A stretch of DNA of 64,000 nucleotides from Agelas oroides (Eukaryota > Porifera > Demospongiae > Agelasida > Agelasidae), in contig OX422190.1 of the NCBI GenBank assembly GCA_949130485.1, positions 4,622,361 to 4,686,360 on the forward strand, written 5' to 3'. The first letter of the stretch is position 1, and every line of letters starts with the position of its first letter. A program made the translations under genes and the position numbers. Shown in pieces: positions 27,441 to 62,825 of the stretch. Below the pieces are notes generated by a model, which ran no database searches, was not told the origin of the DNA, and worked only from the letters and a program-made list of their open reading frames with translations.

Positions 27441-30260
27441 GTGTACATGCGTGTTTCCCAATTATGAAAAGAAAATAGCATTATGCATGGAATTAATGTA
27501 ACAGAACACCGCTCAGATCTTTCATGAGATCAATATTGTCTGCAGCATGAATGAATAATATTCCTTCATTAGCAGGTGGATGCTCAAATCCAGACACAGA
27601 CACAGACACACACATACATACTACTCATGTATATTACGGCTCATGAAATGGAGAAATTACAATAATGTGACATTGGTTACAAAAACAGTTACAATGTGAG
27701 GTAGCATCTTCTTGCACTTGCTTTTGTGATCCACAGTTTCAATAGTTCTTTGGTATCTACAGTGGATTCATAGGGTGCTAAAAGAGTTTTTGTTAAATCT
27801 TGTCTCTGAACTGCAAAAATGGCAGTTAGTTAGTTCAGAGATGAGGATGGTGATACCGAGGAGAAGTTCTTGTACATGTATCTACTCGACAATTCTGTTT
27901 TGGGCAACAGGCTACTGTAGCTGTAGCATTTAAGGCAGACAAAAAGTACCTTCACCACATGCCTAAGAAGGCTTCTAAGGCTGATAAATTATAAATAGTT
28001 TTTGAATTCAGTAGAATCTGGGAAAATATATTGTGCTATAAGCCTTCATGCAAAGTTTGACGCTCCCAAGCTGCCTTTAACATCTCCTCCTTTGCTGGCT
28101 AATTACCCACAACAGTGGCATTGTCAACAGTTAAGTAGCATCATGTGACAGGTGGGTGTGGTCAACTAAAAAGCCATATGTATCGATCCACACAGATGGA
28201 CTTTCACTTCAGTGAAGATTAGAATTCTGTGGCACTTTCATGTTCAGAAATACAGTGTGAAAATATTACTGTATAAACAAGTGGAACCAGGCACCTAAGT
28301 ATTACACATGCTTTGAGGGACTAAATCACACCTCAGTAAAATTAGTAGGCAAAAGCATGTATATATAGCCATGCATGTAGGAACCAGACCCCAGCTAGTG
28401 CAGTTTCATTCACTATTTGTATGTACTTGTCCACCCACAGGAGCCCAACCTGAGGGCTACACAGTACCTGCCATACATTGTGCGGTTGCAGCAGTGTCTG
28501 TATGACAATTTCCACCACCGGCTAGACCGGAAGGAGGCAAGGATGATGACCATTGGAGAGTTTCTACAGTCACGCAAACATGGTAACATTAGCATTACTA
28601 TTTCAAACACACTACTGGAATCATAAGCATGGTATGACTATATTTTCAGCTATATCAATATTTAACCACTTATTGCTATCAATATTTAACCGCTTATTGC
28701 ACACTTAGCGTAAATATAAGGTGCCACATATCAACCACATTTGCCCTTGCCTTCATATCTCATGACTTGGGAACTTGGTTCTTGCACCAACTGAGAGCAT
28801 AATATCTCTCTTGAATAAGAATAACCCCCTCTAAACAGGTTATAGTGCACATACACCCATGACCAAGCGTTTCACATGCCAATCATTGACCACCCATTAC
28901 AGTCCGTGACAGCTGTATTCATAGACTACAGCTATGAAACAGCTAACAGCTGACAGAGATATGACTGACTCGGCAGGATGAACCTTCGTCATGGCTAGAC
29001 TAATGGTAGTAGAGTGCTGCTGTGCCTTAGAGTTCCTGTCTAATAGTTAGATACTTTCTCTGCTGATTTTGATGAATGGTAGGTAGTTCCAATCACATCT
29101 GAAGCATATTCCCCTGTCTTACAAATAAGTTAGCACAAAATTATCTTTGTAGTTGCACAATTCACACAATGCATTGACTGGAAGTACAAAGGCCATTTAT
29201 CCACTACACACTCACATAAAACTACACATCATTTACCTGAAATGTTTCCGTATTCCACAATGAATCATCCCCTCTCCTTTCCCTTGATTCCTTTTTTCTG
29301 TAAATGCACACTTTTTGAAGGAGTGATTTCCACAATTTAATGTAAGGAAGTACATGTATTGCCAACTGAAGGTGCTTAATTCTTTTGTACACATATACAT
29401 CCGCACAGAATGGAATACCTTCACTGTCATTGAAAGCATTAAAGAGGATGTCGTTTGCACTCATGCCAAGTCTACTATACACATCAATTTTTTAATGCTC
29501 CATACAGCACAGAAAGTGCAGTATAGAAAACACAAGTACTGACCAAGAGTTAGCTTGCATGGTGCTATCTTTACAGACTTTGTCACGCATTACAAGCTTC
29601 CCCAACCAGTAAGCAAGGGTACAAGCACTGACAACAGTGTTGTGATGGAGGACACCGATTTGAACGGCAGTCCATGGGTTGCAGACACAAATCCACTGGT
29701 TGTTAGGCCATTGTGCTGTCAATAAAACAGCTCCCGGTGTCATAACTACCTATTTACTTGCCTAAATTAGCAATAAAACTATGTATAAGTGCCTTTCGAG
29801 CCACACATGCAACAACAGTTTACTCAAGTGTTTGGAATGACTCAGCAGCAGTTAACTCACCACTTGATTGGCTGAAGGTCACATGACATAAATTGTTAAT
29901 AACACACTTAGCTAACCATGTGTTGTTTACTCGAATAATGCAATTAACATAAATTGTTAATAACACACAAGTCGAAACTCAGCTTTTTGAAGTGCATACT
30001 ATAATGGTCATACTACGGTTTGGAAAAGGTTGTTGTTGATTGCTGTTTTTACTTTTTTAATTGCATGCAGAGAACATCCGAAAGCAGTACCAGGAGATGT
30101 TTGAGCATCTGCAGAAAGCCTGGGAGCTGGTGGGAGAGAAACTAAGAGACCATGGTAAGTTTACCTCCCTTTACAATATCCCTCCTTTCCATCATGCAAT
30201 ACTCACACATGTACACACACATGTGCTTGCACCCACCCCCTAACCCACACACATACACAC

Positions 30261-30300
<40 letters not shown>
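30261..30300. repeat. (CA)n microsatellite before an acceptor
   Basis: CA repeat ending 13 bp before the exon at 30314 in RNF213-like copy 2. Confidence 0.95.
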
Positions 30301-30922
30301 TTGCACAACACAGCTCGCCTCAAAGTGGAGGAAAAATACCTACTCCCCTCCTTCACCCTTGACACTCCACTGGAATACCTAATTCCCACCACTGTGGGGG
30401 CGGGGGCATGTACCACAGCTCTCACTGACTTCCTGGTCCTTACACACAACAACTTCATTGAGACCTGCCGAGCCATTGTCATCAAACAATACCAGAGGTG
30501 CATAGGGTCCACCTTTCTCCCATGAACAAAGTTACAGTTTTCTTTCTCTCTCCTCCTCCAGCAAATCCCAGTGGCGGGAGCACAAAGTCCCCATCACACA
30601 CATCCATGGCTGTCATCTTCTCACCTATGAACAACTACTCCCTTCCCTCATCCTTTCCCATTGCCACTACTCCCTTGTAATAGGCAAAGGACAAGACATT
30701 TCCTATGATTTCCCAGCCCTTGAGAAAAACCTCTTGGATTGGTTTATTCATGGCAAGCCATTCATTCTCTCAGACATTCCGCAGGTGGTCTACCGGAAGG
30801 ACGTTTACACTGCTGCGACCTTTGCTGCCGTGAGGAAGAAGGTTGAGCCCCAGGTCAGCACTGTCGGAAAAAAAGAGCAAAAACAATACAGAAAGTTTAC
30901 ATTTTGTTTTTTCCTTCCCCCT

Positions 30923-31097
<175 letters not shown>

Positions 31098-34000
31098 TCA
31101 CTCCCCCCACGCATGCAGAAGGAGATCATCCAGGAGCTGCGCACCCCAGATAGGCTCAGAGAAACACTGGACGTGGTAGATATTGTGTTGGGTTTTCTTT
31201 CCACGGGAGGCGGGAGAGCCAACCAGTCACTGAGATTGTACATCAACAACACCCTCAAGATGAAGAGAAGACCATTCAGTGAAAAGGTAATTATAGAACG
31301 AGGTGTCCCTAACTCAGTGACTTTCAGTATATTTACGGTAGGCGTGGTACTGCATTATCAGGCTGTTGAGTGCAACCTGGCTACGTTTTCTGAGCTTTCC
31401 CTTGCTGTATGCTGGCAGGGAAGGCTAAAGAGAGGCTAGTACTACGAGTAGCAGCATTAATCTAACTCCAGCAGCGATGGTGTACAATCTTGCTGAAAGG
31501 TCGGCAAAAGTGTGCACTAAATTGTTAAGTATTGTTTGCGTACAATTGGGATCACGAAAACTGTCCATTATACGGAGTAGCAGGGTGTCCGCTATTGCTT
31601 AAGTATTGAAGTAAATGGAAGGACAGTCAGGACATTCAGAATTGTCTGTTATATCGTGGGTGTCTGCTGTTGAGGGGTTTCCATTAAGCGGGGTTCCACT
31701 GTATTGATTATTACACTATATTATAGGCTACCCCTTCCCACCTCACTTTCTAGGCTCGAGACTGCACTCTTGGTCACATCCTGTCCCTCTGGCAGACCCT
31801 CTCTGTGGAACTTGCACGACAGCTCACACTCCAGCAACAGGTATAGTGGATGAAGTACTTGGCTTTGTAAAATTAGTTACTATAGCAGACAGTAGCGGTA
31901 GTGTGGGCTCAGCTGCAGAGTGTCCTTTCTCTGTGACTGTATTAGGCGTTGCCTCGTTGTAACAGTCATATGCAATGTCATAACCACCACCATCTGTTTA
32001 TCTTCTTTTGGAAGCATAGGAGCCATTTGATGTGGAATCCGTACCTGAGCATTTCCAGGAAGAGCTCACAACAGATGGAGACGAGAACCAGGTGGAGGCC
32101 TTGAACCGCTGCCTGAGGGTGCTTGACCTTGACAACCTGTTGGGGACTCTCTTTGAGTTCATCGAGACCTTTGTCAAACACTCACCATCTAATGAGAAGG
32201 AATGGCCGTATGTTTAGTACTTACAGATAAACTGGTACACCTTGCACGCTTATTTGACATGCAGCATTGACATTACCCCAGGCGAAGTACAGTTTACCCC
32301 AAACACTCCAAAAAGGTATTGTAATCAATGGTTAAATGTATTCTACTCCATTACCAGGCTTGTGGATACATTGGAGGTATTTCTGGAGAGGAATGGCCTG
32401 CCAGCAATCCAAAACTTCCGTGATGAATTTCCTGAGACTATCACTCTGGCTCAGGCTGTGGCCGTGTGGAAGCACATTGTGTGGTACCAGAAGAGACTCG
32501 GAACAAATTAATGAAGCTGCAGTAGTTAGTTTGTTAGAGCTGCTAACAATGCTAGTGATGTTACATGCATGTTTGCTTATAGTGTTAGCTAACCATATAG
32601 TTAGTGCCTTTATTATTTACAGCTGATTTGCATTTGCACATAATTATGATTGCATCTTGTCACCAGTAGCCTCGTTCCCAGGCCTTCCCACCTCCAGTTT
32701 TTGATGCTTGCAGTATGCAAAATCGGAGGGAGAGAGAGGCCTAGTACCCAGGCCATTCCCACCTCCAGTTTTTGATGCTTGCAGTATGCAAGAATGGAGG
32801 GAGAGAGAGGGGTTTTGTAGCCTAGTACCCAGGCCATTCCCGCCTCCAGTTTTCATTTTGCATACTGCAAGCGATCAAAAACTCAACTGAAATATGCAAC
32901 CCTACACCTTATGTTTTATACCTTCAAATCTTAACAGGCAGCCACAGAAGTAGCCTAATGCAGTACTGTTGGATACAGGGACGTGACTGCCACTCAAAGA
33001 AATATAAATGGAGGGTGGGTCAGTGAACTACTCGAAGCATGCTCACAGCCACTAGCTCTAGTTCCTGATCTTGATTACACTTCTCATCAGCATGGCATTG
33101 GAATTGAAATGTTAAATTGTAGTTGGATTCCACAATTATTTTGCACTTAGAGGAGTGAATTTATGAGCAAGTGAGGGTGTTTGTATCAAGGATATGGAAT
33201 TGGAGTTCCATAATTCCACACTGGGCAAGTTCAAGTTTATATGGCATGTTCAAAATGACTTTCATAGCATTAGAAGTTAAACAAGACTGTGGACATCTGG
33301 AATCAGGAATTGTTTTTGAATTAACTAGAATGGAGTAGAATTGATATAGAATGGCAAAGTTGCGAATTGAATCCCAGTTGTGAATTGGAATGTGACCTAG
33401 AACAGAGTAAGTTGAATAGGAATTGCCTTTAGCTAATAATTATATGAATGGAATGATCCTGCTTTATATTCTCAATTCCAATGTCCTGGTGGTTGGCATG
33501 CAGCTGCAAAATGTGCGCTAAAATACAATCACATACTATAATAGTAATTATCATAATAAATATAGAATGTAGACCATTCAAATCATAAGTGAAGAATGAT
33601 AAACACTCAGCAACAAGTAGGTTTCTACATTGTCACAGTTTTAGCAGCAATCCTAAGTCTCAGCATTTGTAGCTGCTGCTTCAAAAAACTTGTACCACAC
33701 CTCCAGAGACTTCAGAGCCTACAGCCATTGAGATACAGAATCTGATGTACAACATATGTCGTATAATATTAAATTATGTACATATATTGTGTATTAAATG
33801 ATGCCCTAGACAAGAGTGCAGTTACGTTCTAGCTATAGAAATGAATGATATACAGTGAAGTACATGTACCATGCAGTATGCTATCTAGAAACAATATCCA
33901 CTGCAAAGATCGCATAATTATATAAAAATTCACTCACAACATCTGGTAGCTACCCAGAATGTACCAGATGTAGTGACTCGGAAACAGTCAGTACATTTGT

Positions 34001-34176
34001 GCAGTACATATAGAGAACTGTGAAGGCTGGTTGTACTGTTCACTCAGTTGTGTGTGCAGAGCACTGGCAGCTCAAGCCAGGCCAGTTCAATTCCCAGTGA
34101 CAGCCTGCTTTTCATATTCCTCTATAATTTCACCTCATGGCATCAATCAAATCTAAGGCTCATACCAAGCACATTA

Positions 34177-34447
34177 CAGTGGAACCCCTCTTAACGACCA
34201 CCTCTGATGAGCGGGCACCCTGTCTACGGCGGACACTCACCTTGGTCCCTAATCTTTTGTAATCTTTTCTCTTTTGCTTGGACTGATTTTGTGCATAATT
34301 TCATGTTGTATTGTTGTTTTGTTTCTTAAAATGCTTGATAATCAATTTAAATGGCATTTATGAAAAAAAAAACTGAGATAGGGACACCCCTCTATAAAGG
34401 CCAAAACTTCATTCCCCGATGGTGGCCACTATAGAGGGGTTCCACTG
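34177..34447. mobile_element. pogo/Tigger-like MITE
   Basis: The ends CAGTGGAACCCCTCT and AGAGGGGTTCCACTG are flanked by TA on both sides, as expected for Tc1/mariner/pogo elements. Fragments of the same family occur near 31560-31710, 46642-47020 and 49491-49609. Confidence 0.82.
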
Positions 34448-34587
34448 TATAGCTATAGCTATATACCAAGCACCAGAACAACATGTTCTATGCACATGTA
34501 CATCTTTATTCATTTTGCATTACTACAAAGCAGTGCAACTACAGGTAGTATGCATGCTGTTGTGCAAACTGGGATCTATCATAGCAA

Positions 34588-34645
34588 GCAAGAGTGCATG
34601 ATGACATCATTTTCAATAGAAATGACATCATCATGCACTCTTGAT
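34588..34645. repeat. near-perfect hairpin, CAAGAGTGCATGATGACATC arms
   Basis: CAAGAGTGCATGATGACATC and GATGTCATCATGCACTCTTG are inverted around a loop of about 14 bp. The outer ten bases are the same word that ends the element at 34835-35087, so this may be a minimal member of that family. Confidence 0.72.
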
Positions 34646-34834
34646 CATTGATACCAGTATATATGATGTATGTGTTGCATATAACTAATGGTTATATACG
34701 ACACATAATACCCACCTGTTACCACAGAAACAAGGGTGAAGTGGAGTATATAACTAATGGTTATCCTCCCATAGTTCTCAAAATGAAGGAGTAGAAACAT
34801 ACACAGCTATCTTCACATAGCTACACTATCATGT

Positions 34835-35087
34835 CAAGAGTGCATAAGAACGGGGGGCTAGAGTAAGTGTGTAGCTCTGTAAAATTTGAAACCAGTCGGA
34901 ATTTACCGCCAGCACTAAAAATAGTGACACATACTGTACATGCTGTGTATACATAAGCTATTGTTGATAAGCATGTGACCAGGTGTTCTATTTTTAGTAT
35001 GGTTCAACAACTTTGACCGGACTATGAGCTTCTATTGGAGTTACATGCTCTTACTCAAGCCGCCCGTCCTTATGCGCTCTTGTCAGG
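34835..35087. mobile_element. inverted-repeat element with CAAGAGTGCATAAG ends
   Basis: Left end CAAGAGTGCATAAGAACGG, right end CCGTCCTTATGCGCTCTTG. A rearranged relative lies in the sialidase intron at 10460-10695. The target-site duplication is unclear. Confidence 0.65.
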
Positions 35088-35492
35088 CCCATATGATAGG
35101 TGTGTACATGTATGTTATAATAGAAACTACTTCAAACCTTGTCTTGATTCTTTGCCAGTTCCCCACTCGGTGACGAGAGTGAAACAAGCTTTGCCACTTC
35201 CTTGTTTCTGAGAATTAATGCCATGTAGTGCACAATGAACGCAAGATCAAAGAAGGGTATTTTGTTATCTAGTCAGGTGATACAGGGTTACTATAGCAAT
35301 TCAGTTGTTGAGTAATCTAATGTCAAGATAATAAACATTCACTTTCAATTTTGACTAGTTGACCAAGGCCAAGCCCAAGCAGTCATCTCTGTTCATACTA
35401 TCAAGAGCTGTTGCAGTGTCATCAATTCTGTATATATTCCTAGTGCTCATACTTGTACTGTTTGTTCAATTCAACATGTTATCTTTTTGATG

Positions 35493-35640
35493 TGTTTACA
35501 GTTGACCTTGCAAAATGTGAACCAAAAAGCATATGAATATGAATATAACTTCTTTACAGGCTGAATAGGAAGCCTAACCACATAATTATATTCATGTGCA
35601 CAGCCTTTTGGTTCACTGTTTGCAAGGTCAACGTAAACAG
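35493..35640. mobile_element. foldback element
   Basis: GTTGACCTTGCAAAATGTGA and its inverse, which reads TTGCAAGGTCAAC at the right, form an imperfect palindrome of about 148 bp between TGTTTAC and GTAAACA. Confidence 0.7.
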
Positions 35641-36351
35641 CAGTACATATTGCCATTGAAAGCTATCTTCTCCTAGTTCTTCAAGTTGGCAGCTGTTTCC
35701 AACCTATCTTGTATTCTAAGGCAATACAAAATTTGATTTCGATTCTGGTGGGTCTATTTCTTTATGAATAAAGCGGTAAATTTTCACATCAGTGGGTGTG
35801 GCCACATCATATGCTACCTTGTGGCCATTAACTATAATTCACAAGGTGACATTAGCAGTGAGCTTGAACTGATGCTGGTCAAATGTGGCCAAGAGGTGAG
35901 AAATGGAGCCTGTCCAGCGTCATTCCCAAGCCTTCTCTGCCTCCAGTGCTTGGAACATGAGAAGTTGTCTATGGTGTAATGTGATGATGTCATTAGTTTT
36001 TTTTTTAAGTTTTTTTATCCATTTTTGCATCAAAATTTGAGACCATTTTTAATTGATCAAGACACAAGCTCTCAACTAAACTTTCTTAGCATGGCTCGCA
36101 AATTTAATATGAACACTGCCAGTTGGGGCGTTATTTGGCCGAGGTGACTCTCCCTTGGGGGTTTAATATGATTACGTAATATGCGGTTTGCAAAAAGCTC
36201 ACAATTCCACCAGCGTTTTTTGTATGGCTTGCAACTCCAACACCGTCTGCATCTGGATTGCGGCTAAATCCCGGTCGGACTGCTCATCTGCTAGTGCGCC
36301 ATCCATCAGTACTCCGACACGAGTCACGGAGTCTTAGGGCCGGGAAGAACC

Positions 36352-36986
36352 TAGCCTCGTACCCCGGCCGTTAATTAGGAAAAACGGCCTGGCAACTTCT
36401 CCGAGTTCAAACTGTTGACTTCCGCTGCACTGGAGTTGTCAGTACCAATCAGATTTCAGAACGCTTCACGTGACAGTTGTACAGAATTTTAATTGCGTCA
36501 TAAATGCATCACAGTATTAATATACCCGTCCTGTGGTACCGCTAGCGCTTGGAATGACGCTTTTGTTCGAACTCCTTCCGTTGACTTGTGTGCAACAACT
36601 ACAGTGCCTGCGGACAAAACGGATTCTTTATAAAAAAGGACCAGTTCGAGAGTAGCAGTGTCAGGTACTAGTTTAGTACTTACTGTCAGTCGGACACATC
36701 GACATCGGTGAGCAAGAGCGAGTCTACTGCAAGCAGTTCGTCTACAGATGACAAGTAAGACAGTAACCATCCAATATAAGCCTGTAACGAGTCTACTGGC
36801 AACAACAACGCGCTTGCACAATTACGAACAGTCACGTGGCTACGATTAAATATCACATGCATTATCCAATATTCATGGCTTGTATGGGTGCAGCTGTAAT
36901 CTTTTTCACGTCACATCCGTATACAGTTTGAACCCGGGTAAGTTGCCAGGCCGTTTTTCCTAATTAACGGCCTGGGTACGAGGCTA
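36352..36986. mobile_element. TAGCCTCG-type element (635 bp) in the TNK2 upstream region
   Basis: Long inverted ends (about 60 bp) begin TAGCCTCGTACCC and end GGGTACGAGGCTA. They are flanked by a perfect 9-bp duplication GGAAGAACC (36343-36351 and 36987-36995). The segmental duplicate at about 8366-8380 has the same flanks joined without the element, which is an empty site. The insertion therefore followed the duplication, or was absent from the copied allele. It lies about 110 bp upstream of the TNK2 start codon and may affect its promoter. Confidence 0.88.
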
Positions 36987-37097
36987 GGAAGAACCCGGAA
37001 TGCTATTTATTCATGCCATCATAATTACGTAATAAAATTTTATCCGCTTCAATTCTTGTGATATAAACTCAAAACTCAGCTAACTTTGAGAAAGGCT

Positions 37098-59326
<22,229 letters not shown>

Positions 59327-60087
59327 TCGTGTTTAAATATATGTTCTTCGCCCACTCCTTTTTGTATATGACTAGGTTGAGCACAGCTATATAGTGTGTT
59401 TGTGATACCCCTGACACAACACATAGCTACATGTTCAACTTTCAGCTAGAAATTAAAGTGTTTTACTGAGCTCCATTTTGCAGCCACTCACTGTTACATT
59501 GTACCTATATATTATAGAATTGAAGTAAATGTTTTTGACACCCAAGGAAACCTAGCCTCATAACTTCATACCCAGACTTTCCTCCAACAGAGATGCCTGC
59601 ATGGGAAGTCTGCCTGCATGATGAACGTTGTAGCTACAATAATATTCTTGTAGCTGGGTCCATTTTGGCGGTAGGATCAGATTAGCTTTAAGTTCCTTGA
59701 AATTCGGTAATGGCTTTAAAAAAAAATCAGCTGTGCTACTTTCAGACCTTCCTCTAGGGGAGTTTTTATTTTTTTATTTCTTTGCTATCATTAACACACC
59801 AATTTGTTGGTGATGAATATAATGTCTGCTACAGTAGAATTGGTGAGAGCTGGGGCATTTTTAGAATTACGATTTTGTTTCAAAATAATTATGTCATTGT
59901 AATGTTATGAGGGTAAGTATAAGGCCACGAGATGTTATGTTATTATTATGGTGGAGCACTAAAATCCAACCAGCACTAGACTAGTAGCAGTCTCGTTCCC
60001 AGGCTACAGTGGCCGGAATGTGAACCTGGGAAGGGCTGGCCTGGGAACGAACAGCATGATGGTGCGCATTAAATCGAGTTTTAGGAA
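59327..60087. other. TNK2 3' UTR and intergenic spacer
   Basis: An AATTAAA signal-like word lies at about 59451, 125 bp after the TNK2 stop. A decayed TAGCCTCG-family copy (CAGTCTCGTTCCCAGGCT to GGCCTGGGAACGA) lies at about 59989-60049. No gene recognised. Confidence 0.5.
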
Positions 60088-60255
60088 ATGGCGGCTGCGA
60101 GGACTCCTGCCGTGCGCACGGGGTTTGCGAAGCCAACGAGGAGCAGCGCTGCCGGTAGTCAACTGTTCACCTACAACATGATATGTGACCTCGTCTGCCT
60201 ATTAGCTGTTGTTTCTGTCGCTGCCTATATGCTGAAGTACCTAGTGTTTGGATAG
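60088..60255 (+). CDS. possible 55-residue single-pass membrane protein
   Basis: A short frame with a good initiation context (GGAAATGG) starts MAAARTPAVRTGFAKPTRS, a basic, Ala-rich head. It ends with one hydrophobic segment, ICDLVCLLAVVSVAAYMLKY. It lies only about 210 bp upstream of the XRN1 start codon on the same strand. It could be an independent small membrane protein, an upstream ORF in the XRN1 leader, or chance. I do not recognise the family. Confidence 0.4.
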   Translation: MAAARTPAVRTGFAKPTRSSAAGSQLFTYNMICDLVCLLAVVSVAAYMLKYLVFG

Positions 60256-60466
60256 AGCAAACTGACAGTGGTTTGTGGACGCACGTGAACCGTAGATTGG
60301 CCACAATTGGACCACAAATTGGTAGTCGTTTATCAGCTGATAGTTTAAAATACCAAGTGTGAGTGATCAGTGAGTTTCCTAAGCATCTAAGGCTCTTATA
60401 CTGTTGTATTTTTGTAATCAAGTTCTAGTAGCAGTACAAAGTGTAGAATATAACTTTGCTCCAAAG

Positions 60467-60541
60467 ATGGGTGTGCCAAAGTTCTACCGCTGGATCAGTG
60501 AACGGTATCCGTGTTTGAGCCAGGTGGTCAAGGATTACCAG
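60467..60541 (+). CDS. XRN1: XRN1 5'-3' exoribonuclease, first coding exon
   Basis: The exon encodes 25 residues starting MGVPKFYRWISERYPCLSQV, the strongly conserved N-terminus of the cytoplasmic 5'-3' exoribonuclease XRN1, and ends at a GTGAGT donor in phase 0. XRN1 degrades decapped mRNA. The next expected segment (the NLYLDMNGIIHQC block with catalytic acidic residues) is not found up to 64000, so the first intron is over 3.4 kb. The AAAGATGG context supports this start. Confidence 0.92.
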
Positions 60542-61814
60542 GTGAGTACCATGTAATGTGTTCCCCCAACCTTCCTTCCCATAGGGAATACACCCCTGTT
60601 CTCAACTTGACGCATCATTTTTGTGCTTGAATTAAGCTAATTTTGTCTGCTAAACCTAAGTAGCCATCTTGGTGTATGATTTGCCATTATATTAGTAGTG
60701 TAGACCTTCTGCAATGCCTCGTGTGATTACATGTGAAATGGATAGTAGACAAACATCTGGACCCTACGCCGCCATTTTGATAAGAAAGAAAGAGTGTTTT
60801 CAATGGAGCTTAAGAACAGTGGTATAGTTTGGAAACTTATACCATTAGACCAGGCAAACTAGATTTATTGTTTTGTGTCAGCCACTTCTGCGGGCAGGCC
60901 ATCCTTATTTGTTATTAGCAAACGCTATATGTTCTCAGCAAATCTGTGACCATTAAAAGTGGGTGTGTCATTGTTTGGAAGGTGATAAAGACAGTTGAGG
61001 CAGCAGGTCTCAGAGGAAGTGGGCAGGTCTCAAATGACATGTATTCTGTGAGGGGTATACCTTGGTATCTCCTACAAGTAAAGCATGCAAGAAACTCAAC
61101 CTTTACTGAACCTGCTTCTGAACCATTCATATGAAAAGTTATGCTGCACTAGAGAGGAGGAATATTAGTGCAAAGCTACTAATTGGGACGAGCCTGAGCG
61201 AGCCCCACACTAGTGGGACTACATTGCGGAAGTGTGTTTGTAACGTACTTGTTTGCTTGCGGCCATATACCGTAAATTTTAAATGCGTGTTTAAATATTT
61301 CCTGAAAATTGAACGTCCTCGTGCACTTAGTAGGTAGGTGAAGGGCAATGCTGGGCTACTGCCAGAGTGCAGCATTGGCAACCGTAGCGGAGATGGCTCA
61401 AATTTAAGCACGCACGGCACCTTACTTCTTGTTTGTCACAGCAGCTACGGACCGACCATCAACGGTAGGCTGCTCGCAGACCGTACAAATTATACACCGT
61501 CGGGTTGAGATCGCTTCAGGCCAAGGGTCGTGCATCAACGGCACTCATAAACGCTAGCGATTCAGCTCATCATTTCAGCGTGAAGCTTAGTCTGTTCATG
61601 CGCATGTAGCCATAGTAGCTGCTTGCTCAGGCTCGCCCCCACAATGTTCTACATTTTCTAGTCTTAGACTGTTTTCGGTTGGTATAAATCTGAATCATGC
61701 TCCGTAGGCTTTACCTGTGGTTTGTCTTAGATCCTTGTATACTAGTTTTCAGGGCCACGAGCCAGATTGGCGCAGTAGTGATGTAGAGTCATACTGGCTG
61801 CTGTACCAATATCT

Positions 61815-61868
61815 TAGCCTCATTCCCAGGCTCTCCCCGCTAAGAAGGAGAGCCTGGGAACGAGGCTA
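61815..61868. mobile_element. TAGCCTCA-type MITE (54 bp)
   Basis: TAGCCTCATTCCCAGGCTCT and AGAGCCTGGGAACGAGGCTA around a short core, with a perfect 9-bp duplication CCAATATCT (61806-61814, 61869-61877). Confidence 0.9.
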
Positions 61869-62825
61869 CCAATATCTAGTTTGTGACACAAATGCATTCA
61901 ATAACTCCATGGTGTAGAATAGTGTTGTTTAAATCACTTACCATTTGTTCCTATGGCAACTATTGTTACTGGCAGTTTGAAGCTGTTAATGTACATTGTA
62001 GCTACCTGGGGCAGTAGTCTGATGCTGGAAAAATGACCTTCTCTTTGGCAGAGGCCAAATATACATGTAAGTGACAAGCGACTTGGTGAGCTGAGTGCAT
62101 TGATGTTTCGAATGTATGTCGCTATTTACTAACCAGTTATGGTGAGTTGTTTTGGTTGAAGCAGTTAGTATTGGACTGTCTGTACTGCCACAAACTGTCC
62201 TGGTGTTGGAGCAACTGTGAGCTAAGCTGTTGGTGAGGTGTGGCTTACTGTGCTGTGGTACTGAGTCACTGTTGTTACAGGAACTAGTGCAAATCACGGC
62301 CATGTGGTACCTTTTTTCAGTTACATAGTTGACCAGATTATCTTCATACGTCTAACTCACGTGAATGTACAGGAGTCAATGGGGAAGCCTTGCAGGTACA
62401 CGTAGCTGATAACAACCTGCATTTTGTGCTACAAGTCTCATGAAAATCCGCATCAGTACTACAAGTCACACGCGCTATACCTGAACGTGCAATGAAATCA
62501 ACTTGCAATAATTTTCTTGCGATATAGCTTTGTACTATAGTTATGTACTAACTTGTTCGTTTTAACTTCCTGTTTTTTCAATAATCCCCATGTACTTGTC
62601 ACTGGGGGAGCGACTGTTTCTTTGTGACCTTACCTTCACTTCTAATCAAGCTACACCAGTATCTATTTATTAGCATACCTGTGTCTTTAAACTAGTATGG
62701 TATCGAGCAAAGTAACCGCACCCTAAGATGCTCATAAGAGGTTAGTGCTGCAGGTTTACCTTGGCTCAAACACTTTAGAGTTCAGTGCTATAAGTAGGTA
62801 AAATGAAATCATACTGCCCTACACC

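Larger units (their letters stand above)
32512..37090. other. intergenic region between RNF213-like copy 2 and TNK2, rich in inverted-repeat elements
   Basis: No gene recognised. The first 130 bp is the 3' UTR shared with copy 1. Elements present: three tandem half-copies of the TAGCCTCG family at 32667-32885, a pogo-like element at 34177-34447, a hairpin at 34588-34645, an element at 34835-35087, a foldback at 35493-35640 and a 635-bp TAGCCTCG-type element at 36352-36986. Confidence 0.6.
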
